Source: an uncultured Opitutia bacterium (GTDB lineage: Bacteria > Verrucomicrobiota > Verrucomicrobiia > Opitutales > UBA953). From it: a stretch of DNA of 15,009 bases. The DNA lies in NCBI GenBank assembly GCA_903910245.1, contig CAIVYX010000105.1, positions 1 through 15,009 on the forward strand. Reading direction: 5' to 3'. Of the stretch, positions 1-8,798 are shown in pieces. The notes under the pieces are model-generated. The model was given only the letters and a program-made list of their open reading frames with translations, did no database searches and was not told the origin of the DNA. Both the position numbers and the translations under genes were made by a program. Positions within the stretch are counted from its first letter, which is position 1; every line of letters starts with the position of its first letter.

Positions 1-2126
1 GGTAGGCTGACGATGCCACGCGGCGTCTCGACGCGCGTGATGGCATGAAGGCCTTGGCTCATCCAGAGCGTGCCATCCGGACCATGGCTGATCGAGTTTA
101 CCAGCTGGTGGGTATCGCCCACGCCGAAGCCGGACATGAGAACCTCGGTCTGGTCCGATTTACCGTCGCCATCGGTGTCAGTGAGTTTGATCAGACGATC
201 GAAATCACAGACGAGGATGGAAGTGTTGCCGATATCGTCAGTCAGAGGTTCGACACCTTGGACCATCGTCAGGCCTTCGGCGAAACGCACGGCCTTGTCA
301 GCCTTGCCGTCGCCATCGGTGTCTTCGAGCCGGAGGATATAATCACGCGGCTTCACGCCAGGTACGGCCTGGGGATAGGTCGGAGAGCAGCAGACATAGA
401 GGCGCCCCTTGGCGTCCCAGGACATCTGGGTGGGCTTGGCGACCCCGAGTGACTCGTCGGCAAACAGATTGACCTCGAAGCCTTCGGCGACCTTGAAAGT
501 GGCCTGTTCCTCAGCGGCGGACATGACCTTCTCCGTGCTGACAGCGGGCCCGGCCTGAGGCGCGGGGACGGCTGATATCTCACCGCGGGCTAGCGCTTGG
601 ATGTGCTTATCCCAAGAAGTGACCAACGGCTTATAAGCTTCAAAGTTCTCCTTGAGCGACGGCACCGGACCGAAGCCCTTACCGTAGTTCTGCGAGATGC
701 GGTCGCCATAGACGAAGGACCAGTTCGCCGGGCGCCAGCAATCCGCCCAGAGACGGTTCTTCTCGACGATCGCCGCCCTGAGTATTTCGGAGGGCTCAGG
801 CTTGGCAGGAAGTCCCAGGGCGGATGCGACCTCGCGGCCGACGACCTCCAGACCCTTGGCGGAAAGATGGAGCCCATCCGTCGAGGGTTCCTTCTGGGTG
901 ACCGCCGTAAGGCCGACAAAAGGCAGGCCGCGCTGCTTGGCGATGTCGTCCACCGCGGACGCATACTCAGCCAGATTCTTCCGACGTTCAGCAGTCGTAA
1001 GGTCCGGTAGGCGCCCGGAAGGCATGAAACCAGCGGGCGATAACAGCACGATACGAGGCGTGTGGCGACTGAGGTCATCGAGCAGCTTGTGGTAGTCGGC
1101 TTTGAACTTGGCCAATCCACCCTGCCCCTTGAACGCTTCCGCTTGACCGAATTGGACAAACAAGGTCGTAGCACCGGCGGCCTCGAGTTGGCCTTTCCAA
1201 GGACCGAAATTCAAATCGCGCCACTGCTCATGGACCGTATCCGCTTCCCAGGCCATGGAGCGGAAGATCGGGTTCTTGGCGGCGAAGGCCGCGGCGATGC
1301 GGGACTCGATCTCGCCGGACTTGGCTTCACGGACGAGATTCTCCTGACCGATGAAGACGATGACTTCGTCCTGACCGAGGTCAAATTTGCCATCCTTGAA
1401 GGGGGCTGGTGGTACCCATACAGACTTCACGTCGCCGAAGCGGTTCATGACCGTCTCCTTGGTTGTGACTGGCAGGTCGTTCAGAGGGTCGAGGATAACG
1501 TTGCGAAAGCGGATCTCGGCCTTGCAGTTGCCGTGGATCTGGAGACCGATGAGGCCGTAGGCGTCGTCGATCGACGGATCGTTCTCGGTGTAATCCAAGG
1601 TCGCCTTGCCGTTGAGGAAGATCGTGATGCGGGGGCCTTCGGCCCGAATCTCATACTTGTTCCATTCGCCCTTCTTCTCGAGCTCGGCAATCTCGGTGTC
1701 GGCCTTCACACCATAAGCGCCAACCCCGGTGCCAGCGCGTGCCAGGAACTTCTTGCGGCGCGATTCGTCGTAGAGCGAACCCGTGTGGCCATGGCCGATG
1801 TCAGCCTGATAACCAATCATCTCGTTGGGTGGGTTGGTCGCCCGGAGGCTGCGGAACTGGACTCCGGCGTTCACGAAGCCCTCGGTGCCGACGAGCTTAT
1901 ATTCTAGCGTCAGGCGGAAGTTATAGAAGGTGCGTTTGGTCGTCAGGAACTCGTTACGCGGATTGCCAGCCATCGAACCACCCACGATCTCGCCATTCTC
2001 GACGCGCCAAACCTTAGGGTCGCCGTCCCATCCCATCAGAGTCTTACCATCAAACAAAGGCGCCGGCGCGGCAAAGAGTCCGAGGACTCCGGCGAACAAG
2101 CAAAGGGCGGGGACAAAACGCTTCAT
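1..2126 (-). CDS. Exported DUF1080 (3-keto-disaccharide hydrolase) / SGNH-like / PVC propeller fusion, C-terminus off the left edge
   Basis: The frame stays open from the ATG at 2124-2126 to the window edge, giving 708 visible codons with no stop, so the C-terminus is missing. Residues 1-20 form a signal peptide starting MKRFVPALCLFAGVLGLFAA. Residues 22-210 match DUF1080 / 3-keto-disaccharide hydrolase: LFDGKTLMGW at 24-33, GYQADIGHGHTGSLYDE around 105-121 and IGLQIHGN near 195. Residues 236-440 resemble an SGNH/GDSL hydrolase, but block I reads GQE (260-262) rather than GDS and block III reads FGQAEAF (around 326-332); the DGLH of block V is intact (417-420). From residue 544 (FKVAEGFEVNLFADESL) a PVC-type beta-propeller begins, with two DTDGDGK loops. 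In this family a HEAT region and a CxxCH heme domain usually follow, but they would lie outside the window. The fold assignments are firm; the substrate is unknown. The protein is probably periplasmic. It is transcribed separately from the upstream operon, which ends in a terminator. Confidence 0.92.
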   Translation of the reverse strand, partial: MKRFVPALCLFAGVLGLFAAPAPLFDGKTLMGWDGDPKVWRVENGEIVGGSMAGNPRNEFLTTKRTFYNFRLTLEYKLVGTEGFVNAGVQFRSLRATNPPNEMIGYQADIGHGHTGSLYDESRRKKFLARAGTGVGAYGVKADTEIAELEKKGEWNKYEIRAEGPRITIFLNGKATLDYTENDPSIDDAYGLIGLQIHGNCKAEIRFRNVILDPLNDLPVTTKETVMNRFGDVKSVWVPPAPFKDGKFDLGQDEVIVFIGQENLVREAKSGEIESRIAAAFAAKNPIFRSMAWEADTVHEQWRDLNFGPWKGQLEAAGATTLFVQFGQAEAFKGQGGLAKFKADYHKLLDDLSRHTPRIVLLSPAGFMPSGRLPDLTTAERRKNLAEYASAVDDIAKQRGLPFVGLTAVTQKEPSTDGLHLSAKGLEVVGREVASALGLPAKPEPSEILRAAIVEKNRLWADCWRPANWSFVYGDRISQNYGKGFGPVPSLKENFEAYKPLVTSWDKHIQALARGEISAVPAPQAGPAVSTEKVMSAAEEQATFKVAEGFEVNLFADESLGVAKPTQMSWDAKGRLYVCCSPTYPQAVPGVKPRDYILRLEDTDGDGKADKAVRFAEGLTMVQGVEPLTDDIGNTSILVCDFDRLIKLTDTDGDGKSDQTEVLMSGFGVGDTHQLVNSISHGPDGTLWMSQGLHAITRVETPRGIVSL

Positions 2127-2140
2127 GGGGTATCCGTGTT

Positions 2141-2158
2141 AGGCAATCTGCCTGCAGA
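2141..2158. promoter_or_regulatory. Overlapping short palindromes ahead of the DUF1080 fusion gene
   Basis: Two short perfect inverted repeats overlap 15-32 nt upstream of the ATG at 2126. AGGCA-3 nt-TGCCT occupies 2141-2153, and TCTGC-CT-GCAGA occupies 2147-2158. The gene must have its own promoter between here and the terminator at 2200-2230. The repeats could be an operator or a leader hairpin, but such short repeats can arise by chance. No convincing -35/-10 pair was found. Confidence 0.25.
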
Positions 2159-2199
2159 ATTGTTCCAATCCGAAACACACGACGTGCAGAAAAGGACAC

Positions 2200-2230
2200 A
2201 AAAAGACCGAAGGCTTTTCAACCTCCGGTC
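2200..2230 (-). terminator. Rho-independent terminator of the hydrolase-GMC-small subunit operon
   Basis: Read on the minus strand, GACCGGAGG (2230-2222), an 8-nt loop and CCTTCGGTC (2213-2205) form a 9-bp stem with one G-T pair. TTTTTGTG follows immediately. This is a complete intrinsic terminator about 30 nt after the stop codon of the small subunit gene at 2262. A small perfect palindrome, GGCCT-C-AGGCC (2236-2246), lies between stop and terminator. The terminator separates the operon from the DUF1080 fusion gene downstream. Confidence 0.82.
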
Positions 2231-2261
2231 CTCGTGGCCTCAGGCCCTCCTGCCCTCGATA

Positions 2262-2930
2262 TTACGCAAGCCCTAGGTGCTTCAGCGCCTCAGGCGTAGG
2301 TCCGTCGAAGTTGACCGTCGGGACGTTGCCCACGTAACCGACATCTTTCCAACCTTGAGGAGTGGTGTAGTACCCGCTGGCGGCGAGATAACGGAAGCGG
2401 CCGAAGAAGTTCTGGGCGGACTTGAACTCCTTCTTGACCGGTGTCTTGCCACAGATGTCGTCCGCGATCGCGCATTTCTGCGCTTCCGCGAGGTCGGCGA
2501 AATCCTTCTGGAAGCGACGCTGGGCTTCAGCATCGAGCCAATCCAAGCCTTCCGTAATCACGGGACGGTCTTTTGAGGTCTCGTCGTAAGGGGAGCTGAT
2601 CCACTCATCGATGAACTCCTGGACGCCGAGCTGCGAAGGGAGCTTATCGCCCGGATTGTCGGGCGGCATGATAAGGTCGGTCAGCGAGGCGGCCGCCTTG
2701 CGCTGCTTGGGCGTGAGGGTCAGCGGCCAGAGGTCGCCAGGGACGTAGTTCTTATTCAGGACCGGGTCCGTGCCGATTCGCTGTCCGGTAGGGGTGGCGG
2801 CGGGACGCGGGAGCTTATCCTGAGCGGAGGCGTGCGGGAAGACCGCGGCGGCCGCCGCGGCGGCGCCAATCCACTTGAGCGCCATGCGGCGATCAATCTG
2901 ACCAGAATTATCTGCGGGAATATTTTCCAT
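2262..2930 (-). CDS. Tat-exported gluconate 2-dehydrogenase subunit 3 family protein
   Basis: This 222-residue protein begins with a twin-arginine signal: R14-R15 in IDRRMALKW, followed by an alanine-rich hydrophobic stretch and an AxA-like cleavage site (PHASA). The mature part fits the Gluconate_2-dh3 family, with LTLTPKQRKAAASLTDLIMP and the sequence LGVQEFIDEWIS, mostly helical and without cofactor motifs. Members of this family form the small subunit of FAD-dependent sugar dehydrogenases and carry the export signal for the complex. The start at 2930 is preferred over the in-frame ATG at 2993, because the latter would overlap the GMC coding end by 52 bp and add a basic segment before the Tat signal. 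From 2930 the gap to the GMC stop is 11 bp. No Shine-Dalgarno sequence is visible. The gene is last in the operon. Confidence 0.9.
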   Translation of the reverse strand: MENIPADNSGQIDRRMALKWIGAAAAAAAVFPHASAQDKLPRPAATPTGQRIGTDPVLNKNYVPGDLWPLTLTPKQRKAAASLTDLIMPPDNPGDKLPSQLGVQEFIDEWISSPYDETSKDRPVITEGLDWLDAEAQRRFQKDFADLAEAQKCAIADDICGKTPVKKEFKSAQNFFGRFRYLAASGYYTTPQGWKDVGYVGNVPTVNFDGPTPEALKHLGLA

Positions 2931-2941
2931 GTTCGTAAGTC

Positions 2942-4717
2942 TTAGAGGTTTCCCTTGCGCATCTCTTCGATGAGATGGTCGGTGGCTCGCCACGCGAGCG
3001 CCATGATGGTGAGCGTGGGGTTCTTGTCGGCGTTACTGCAGAAGGCCGAACCGTCGTTGAGGAGCACGTTCGGGACCTCCCAGCACTGGTTCCACTGGTT
3101 AGTGACGGACTTCTTGGCATCGGCTCCCATGATGGCACCGCCGACTTCATGGATGATGCGTCCGCCAGTATCGATGGCCTTGGATCCGTCAGCCTGCGGG
3201 TTCCGGGCTTTGCCGCCGATGGCGTCAATCATCATCGCGAAGGTGGCCTCCATGTGCGCGGCCTGCTTGGTCTCGTGCTCGGACCACTTCCAGTGGAAGC
3301 GCAGGACGGGGATGCCCCACTTGTCCTTCACGGTCGGATCGAGTTCACAGAACGAGTTCTCGTTCGGAATCATCTCACCGCGTCCAGAGAAGCCAATGCC
3401 GGCACCGTATTTCTGACGGACCTCTTCCTTATAGCTCTTGCCGTAGCCGGGGCTGGCGCCGCCGGTACCGAGCCCGGGCATCCGACGACCGGTGCCGAAC
3501 TCGATATGGTAGCCGCGGGCGAAGCCGAGCTTGCTGGCGTCCTTATATAACCACCAAGGGATGTAGACGTGGGTGCCCGCGCCTTCTTCATTGTGGACCG
3601 GGAGATTTTCGAAAGCGGGGACGCTGCCGCCGAGGCCCGCGCCCACGGTGTCCATGATGTACTTGCCAACGAGACCGGAGCCGTTGGCTAGCCCGTTCGG
3701 GAAACGGTTGGACTTGGAGTTGAGCAGGATACGAGCGGTCTCCCCCGAGCTCGCGGCAAGAATCACCGCGCGACCCTTCACGGCGCGCTCTTGGCCGGTG
3801 ACCTTATCGATGTAGATGACGCCATTGGCCTTACCGTCGGTACCGACGGTGACCTCGCGGGCATGGGCATTGCAAAGGATGTCGAGGTTGCCGGTCGCGT
3901 GGGCCGGCGGGAGGTGCACGGTGGTCGACTGGTAGTTAGCCTTGATCGAGCAACCCCGACCGCAGTCGGTCGCCCAGAAACACGCGGCGCGTTCCTGCAT
4001 GGCCTTGGCGATGATCTTCTGCGCCTTGGGATTATTCGGGTGTAGGCGGGCCGGGAAGTTCACATGGTCCTGGCGAGTTGAGAGAATCGCGCGATGGATC
4101 GGGATCACCGGGATGCCGAACTTGGCAACGTGCTTCTTGACGTAGAGCTCACCGGCGCGGGCTTTGGGCGCAGGAAGGAGCGTACCGTTCGGGGAATCGG
4201 GCGTATTCTCGAGGCCTTCGTTGGAACCGTAGACGCCGACGAGCATCTCTACCTTGTCGTAATAAGGCGCGACGTCGTCGTAACTGAGCGGCCAATCGAA
4301 GCCGAGTCCGTCACGGGAATAGGGCTTGAAGTCGTAAGGACCGTTGCGGAGCGAGATGCGGCCCCAATGATTGGTGCGTCCGCCGAGCATGCGGGAGCGC
4401 CACCAATCGAAGCGCTGCTTCGGGTCAGTCGACGCCTGAGTGTAGGGCTCACCGGGGACCTCCCAACCTCCGTCGACCGTCGCGTCATGGAAGCCGAACG
4501 GTTTCTCCTTGGTGCTCATCGCGCGCAACGGAGCATCCGCCCGGGACTGGAACATCGGGGTCTCCGTGACCGGGTCGTAATTACGGCCGGCCTCGAGCAT
4601 GAGGACCTTTACGCCGTTCATGGTGAGCGTGTAGGCGGACTGTCCGCCGCCCGCGCCGGAACCTACGACGATGACGTCGTAGGTGGCCTGCAGATCTTTT
4701 TCGGTGATGATGGCCAT
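2942..4717 (-). CDS. GMC-family FAD sugar/alcohol dehydrogenase, catalytic subunit
   Basis: This 591-residue flavoprotein probably oxidises a sugar or alcohol hydroxyl and passes electrons to a partner. The N-terminus (DVIVVGSGAGGG) holds the Rossmann G19-x-G21-x-x-G24 FAD motif, with E42 placed to bind the adenosine ribose. The C-terminal GMC domain carries H523 (IIHEVGGAIMG) and N566 (NPTLTIMALAWRATDHL), the expected catalytic pair. Cys246, Cys252 and Cys256 form C-x5-C-x3-C, a spacing I recall from the 3Fe-4S site of direct-electron-transfer FAD glucose dehydrogenases. There is no signal peptide, while the next gene encodes a Tat-signal small subunit, so co-export is likely. The gene follows the hydrolase by 18 bp and precedes the small subunit by 11 bp. 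Glucoside 3-dehydrogenase, gluconate dehydrogenase and fructose dehydrogenase relatives are all possible. The neighbouring DUF1080 gene favours 3-keto-sugar formation, but this is inference. Confidence 0.93.
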   Translation of the reverse strand: MAIITEKDLQATYDVIVVGSGAGGGQSAYTLTMNGVKVLMLEAGRNYDPVTETPMFQSRADAPLRAMSTKEKPFGFHDATVDGGWEVPGEPYTQASTDPKQRFDWWRSRMLGGRTNHWGRISLRNGPYDFKPYSRDGLGFDWPLSYDDVAPYYDKVEMLVGVYGSNEGLENTPDSPNGTLLPAPKARAGELYVKKHVAKFGIPVIPIHRAILSTRQDHVNFPARLHPNNPKAQKIIAKAMQERAACFWATDCGRGCSIKANYQSTTVHLPPAHATGNLDILCNAHAREVTVGTDGKANGVIYIDKVTGQERAVKGRAVILAASSGETARILLNSKSNRFPNGLANGSGLVGKYIMDTVGAGLGGSVPAFENLPVHNEEGAGTHVYIPWWLYKDASKLGFARGYHIEFGTGRRMPGLGTGGASPGYGKSYKEEVRQKYGAGIGFSGRGEMIPNENSFCELDPTVKDKWGIPVLRFHWKWSEHETKQAAHMEATFAMMIDAIGGKARNPQADGSKAIDTGGRIIHEVGGAIMGADAKKSVTNQWNQCWEVPNVLLNDGSAFCSNADKNPTLTIMALAWRATDHLIEEMRKGNL

Positions 4718-4735
4718 GGGTATGGTGGGGTGAGA

Positions 4736-6757
4736 TTACTTAGAAGCGCGGAATTGCCAAACTTCGTTAAAGAAACCCGCGGCGGGGATGGCACCCGGCG
4801 CGACGGCGTCGGGGGCGACCTTGAGGTCGACGACAGCCCAATCCGGCAGCTTGGCGACCTGGCGGGCGTTATTCAGGTAGTCGTACTCGCGGTAGGTGAA
4901 GCTGCTGTTGATCACGACGTACTTCTGAGGATTCAGAGGGTTCGGGTAGATGAGAATTGGCGCATGGTCGGCGGACGAATAGGTCTTGCCGTCGACGACG
5001 AGTTTGTCGGCCGTCCACTGGATCGGCAGCTTGGCGATGATCTTGGCGAGCACGGCATTGGAAGAAGGATCACCCCAGAGGATGAGATTGTTCTTGGCGA
5101 TGTCCTCGTCCTTAACCTGCGCGTCGTTCTTCACCGGGGCGATACCTCGGAACTGGCGGCGCCATTCGAAGGCGGCACGCTCCATCTCGGACTTCACCCA
5201 CCCGCCGACCTTGGCGTTGAGGGGCTGGCCGGTCGGAGCGACATAAAGGAACGAGTCCATGAAGGCATCGTCAATCGGACCAGAAAGGCCATGCCGCTTG
5301 CGGGCGCCTTGGTCGTCATAGGCGGAGACCTGCGTCCACTCGCCGTTCTTGGCCGCCCGGGCGAAGGTCGCTTTCCAAGAACGATCGGAACCAGCCTTGA
5401 CGGAAGTCAGGATCTTCTGGCCGTCGATGGTCACCGCCGTCGGTGCCAACTGGGACTGCACGGCATCACCGGAAGCGAAGTCGAGCGTGAGACCGGCGAC
5501 GTTCGAGGTCTTCACTTCGATGGAACGCTCGTCGACTAACTTGGCGTCGACCTGGGCCTTCTGCCAGTGTTCGACCATGCGGTCGATTCGGACCCAATGC
5601 ATGCGTTCATAACGGAGGAAGTAGGTGGCGAAGGAGACTTCCTTCGGCGTACGGACGCGACCGTTGGCAGCGATGGCGGCGAGGCGGCGTTCGACCTCGA
5701 CCATGGAGTCAGGGTGAATCTTGTGAGCGGTCTGCGGACCGATGATGTGGGTCAGCTCCATGCCGAGCTTACCCATCTCGCGGGCCATCACGTCGGCAGC
5801 CTGCTTCTGCTTGTCGATTTCGCCGCTGTAGGCGACCGTCGGAGCGTTCCGGAAGTTGATGGCGGTGTCGGTGGCGTTATACCAAGCCCAGAGAGTCTTC
5901 TGCCAAGACGGAATCTTGGAGACGTCTTCGTTCTGGAAGACGTTCAGAAACTCCGGAGTCTCGGAGAAGCCGGCGCCAGGATTGATACCGCACCAGCGGT
6001 CGGTGTAGTGGGCGCCAAACTGCCAGACGGCCGCGCCACCCATCGAGAAGCCGCGGATGAACAGGCGATCGTCGTCGATGTTGTAGCTCTTGCGGGCGTG
6101 GGCGTAGGCTTCCCAGAGGTCGACCTCGCCGGCCATCTTATTGGCGCAGCAGTAACGACCGTAAAGATGGAGCACCAGACGGTTGTTGGCCGGGAGCTGG
6201 CCGACGTTCTTCCGGCGGTCGCTGAGGAACGCGAGTTCGCTCAAGGTCTCACCACGGCCATGGCACCAGAAGTCGAGGCGCATGAGTGAGCCGGCGTAGT
6301 TGTCGGGAATCACCATGCCGTAAGGCTGCACCGAGCCGTCGATCTTCGACTTGTAGCCACGGACGACCAGGCCCGTCTGACGAATCCAAGGCGTCTCGCC
6401 CTTTAAGAAGGAAGCCGCGCGGGCTTTGCCTTCGGCGACGAGCTCATGGGCGGTCTTGATTTCGCCCTTGTTGAAATACTCGTTGTACTTGCCCGCCCAA
6501 TCGACGGCCTTGTGGAAGATTTCGATGTCGGCTAGGAGTTCCTCAAGGCGTGGGTTCTTCGCCTGGGCCTTGGCGGCGGCGTCGATGGCCGTGCGTAGTT
6601 CGGCGAGCTCCTTGGCCAGGGTCACCTTGTCGGCCTCCGGCAGGGCCATAGCCTTATCGGTCGGCGGGATCGGTCGGACGGCGGCCGGGATATTGTCCTT
6701 CGGGCCATCGGCCAGAACCGCGGCGGCAAAAAGGGAAAGGAGCAGGAGAGAGCGCAT
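4736..6757 (-). CDS. Secreted alpha/beta hydrolase, prolyl-oligopeptidase-like
   Basis: This 673-residue protein starts with a clear signal peptide (MRSLLLLSLFAAAVLA). The ATG at 6757 is chosen over the in-frame one at 6808, which would put 17 residues ahead of the signal and run through a palindromic spacer. A helical N-terminal part (around 30-130) precedes an alpha/beta-hydrolase domain. The nucleophile elbow is GFSMGG with Ser238. Candidate acids are E313 or D315 in YSGEIDKQK, and His345 in GPQTAHKIH is the likely base. LDFWCHGRGE probably lines the oxyanion region. The last 290 residues or so form a separate region that I cannot assign. The protein could be an esterase or peptidase; position in an operon with a sugar dehydrogenase favours an esterase or another carbohydrate-related role. 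It is the first gene of the operon, 18 bp ahead of the GMC gene, and has no Shine-Dalgarno sequence. Confidence 0.85.
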   Translation of the reverse strand: MRSLLLLSLFAAAVLADGPKDNIPAAVRPIPPTDKAMALPEADKVTLAKELAELRTAIDAAAKAQAKNPRLEELLADIEIFHKAVDWAGKYNEYFNKGEIKTAHELVAEGKARAASFLKGETPWIRQTGLVVRGYKSKIDGSVQPYGMVIPDNYAGSLMRLDFWCHGRGETLSELAFLSDRRKNVGQLPANNRLVLHLYGRYCCANKMAGEVDLWEAYAHARKSYNIDDDRLFIRGFSMGGAAVWQFGAHYTDRWCGINPGAGFSETPEFLNVFQNEDVSKIPSWQKTLWAWYNATDTAINFRNAPTVAYSGEIDKQKQAADVMAREMGKLGMELTHIIGPQTAHKIHPDSMVEVERRLAAIAANGRVRTPKEVSFATYFLRYERMHWVRIDRMVEHWQKAQVDAKLVDERSIEVKTSNVAGLTLDFASGDAVQSQLAPTAVTIDGQKILTSVKAGSDRSWKATFARAAKNGEWTQVSAYDDQGARKRHGLSGPIDDAFMDSFLYVAPTGQPLNAKVGGWVKSEMERAAFEWRRQFRGIAPVKNDAQVKDEDIAKNNLILWGDPSSNAVLAKIIAKLPIQWTADKLVVDGKTYSSADHAPILIYPNPLNPQKYVVINSSFTYREYDYLNNARQVAKLPDWAVVDLKVAPDAVAPGAIPAAGFFNEVWQFRASK

Positions 6758-6777
6758 GGAAAAATAGATGAGGGAAG

Positions 6778-6817
6778 GACCTTGGGGAGGCCATTTCGGG
6801 GTACCCAAGGTCTAGAC
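6778..6817. promoter_or_regulatory. Palindrome cluster in the divergent hydrolase/uup spacer
   Basis: A perfect 9-bp inverted repeat, GACCTTGGG (6778-6786) and CCCAAGGTC (6804-6812), has a 17-bp spacer. Within and beside it lie two 8-bp perfect palindromes, GGGTACCC (6799-6806) and GTCTAGAC (6810-6817). The cluster starts 21 nt upstream of the hydrolase ATG and lies between two divergent genes. It may be an operator controlling the operon or a hairpin in the hydrolase 5' leader. Nothing in the sequence identifies the binding protein; the regulator at 8995 is one candidate. Confidence 0.4.
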
Positions 6818-6927
6818 TACGACCCACCTGACCGACAAGTGTTCCTTCTAGCCAGATAACGACACGAATGGGTCACGGCGGCCATTTTCCTCGCCTCCGC
6901 CCTTCCCCTTCCTCACATCTCCGGGCA

Positions 6928-8739
<1,812 letters not shown>

Positions 8740-8798
8740 GCCCCAGGTCGTTACGCGGTTGTCTGGGGCACATTGCCGTCGAAACGGTCTTTTGTGCC
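8740..8798 (+). terminator. Hairpins after uup, possible terminator
   Basis: The uup stop codon is followed at once by GCCCCAG (8740-8746) pairing with CTGGGGC (8763-8769). A second nested structure follows: the outer arms GGCACA (8767-8772) and TGTGCC (8793-8798) enclose CCGT-CGAA-ACGG (8776-8787), which is trailed by TCTTTTGTG. The inner hairpin with its short T-run looks like a weak intrinsic terminator. The two structures share bases 8767-8769, so they may be alternative folds. The placement fits the end of the uup transcript. Confidence 0.4.

Noticed and set aside
1062..1907. Plus-strand open frame of 281 codons
   Set aside because: Antisense to the DUF1080/SGNH fusion, which has clear family motifs through this entire stretch.
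2840..2875. GC-rich GCN repeat
   Set aside because: It encodes the alanine run of the Tat signal peptide, which is a common feature and not a separate element.
2931..2993. Longer start for the small subunit at 2993
   Set aside because: It would overlap the GMC coding end and place a basic stretch ahead of the Tat signal. The ATG at 2930 gives a normal signal and an 11-bp gap.
4094..5539. Long open frame (481 codons) on the plus strand
   Set aside because: It lies antisense across the GMC and hydrolase genes, whose domain motifs are unmistakable. In GC-rich DNA, antisense frames of this length arise from codon bias.
6758..6808. Upstream ATG for the hydrolase at 6808
   Set aside because: It would bury the signal peptide behind 17 residues encoded by the palindromic spacer.
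6868..6927. Upstream ATG for uup at 6868
   Set aside because: It adds a 20-residue Pro/Arg-rich extension not typical of ABC-F proteins; the ATG at 6928 gives the usual N-terminus.
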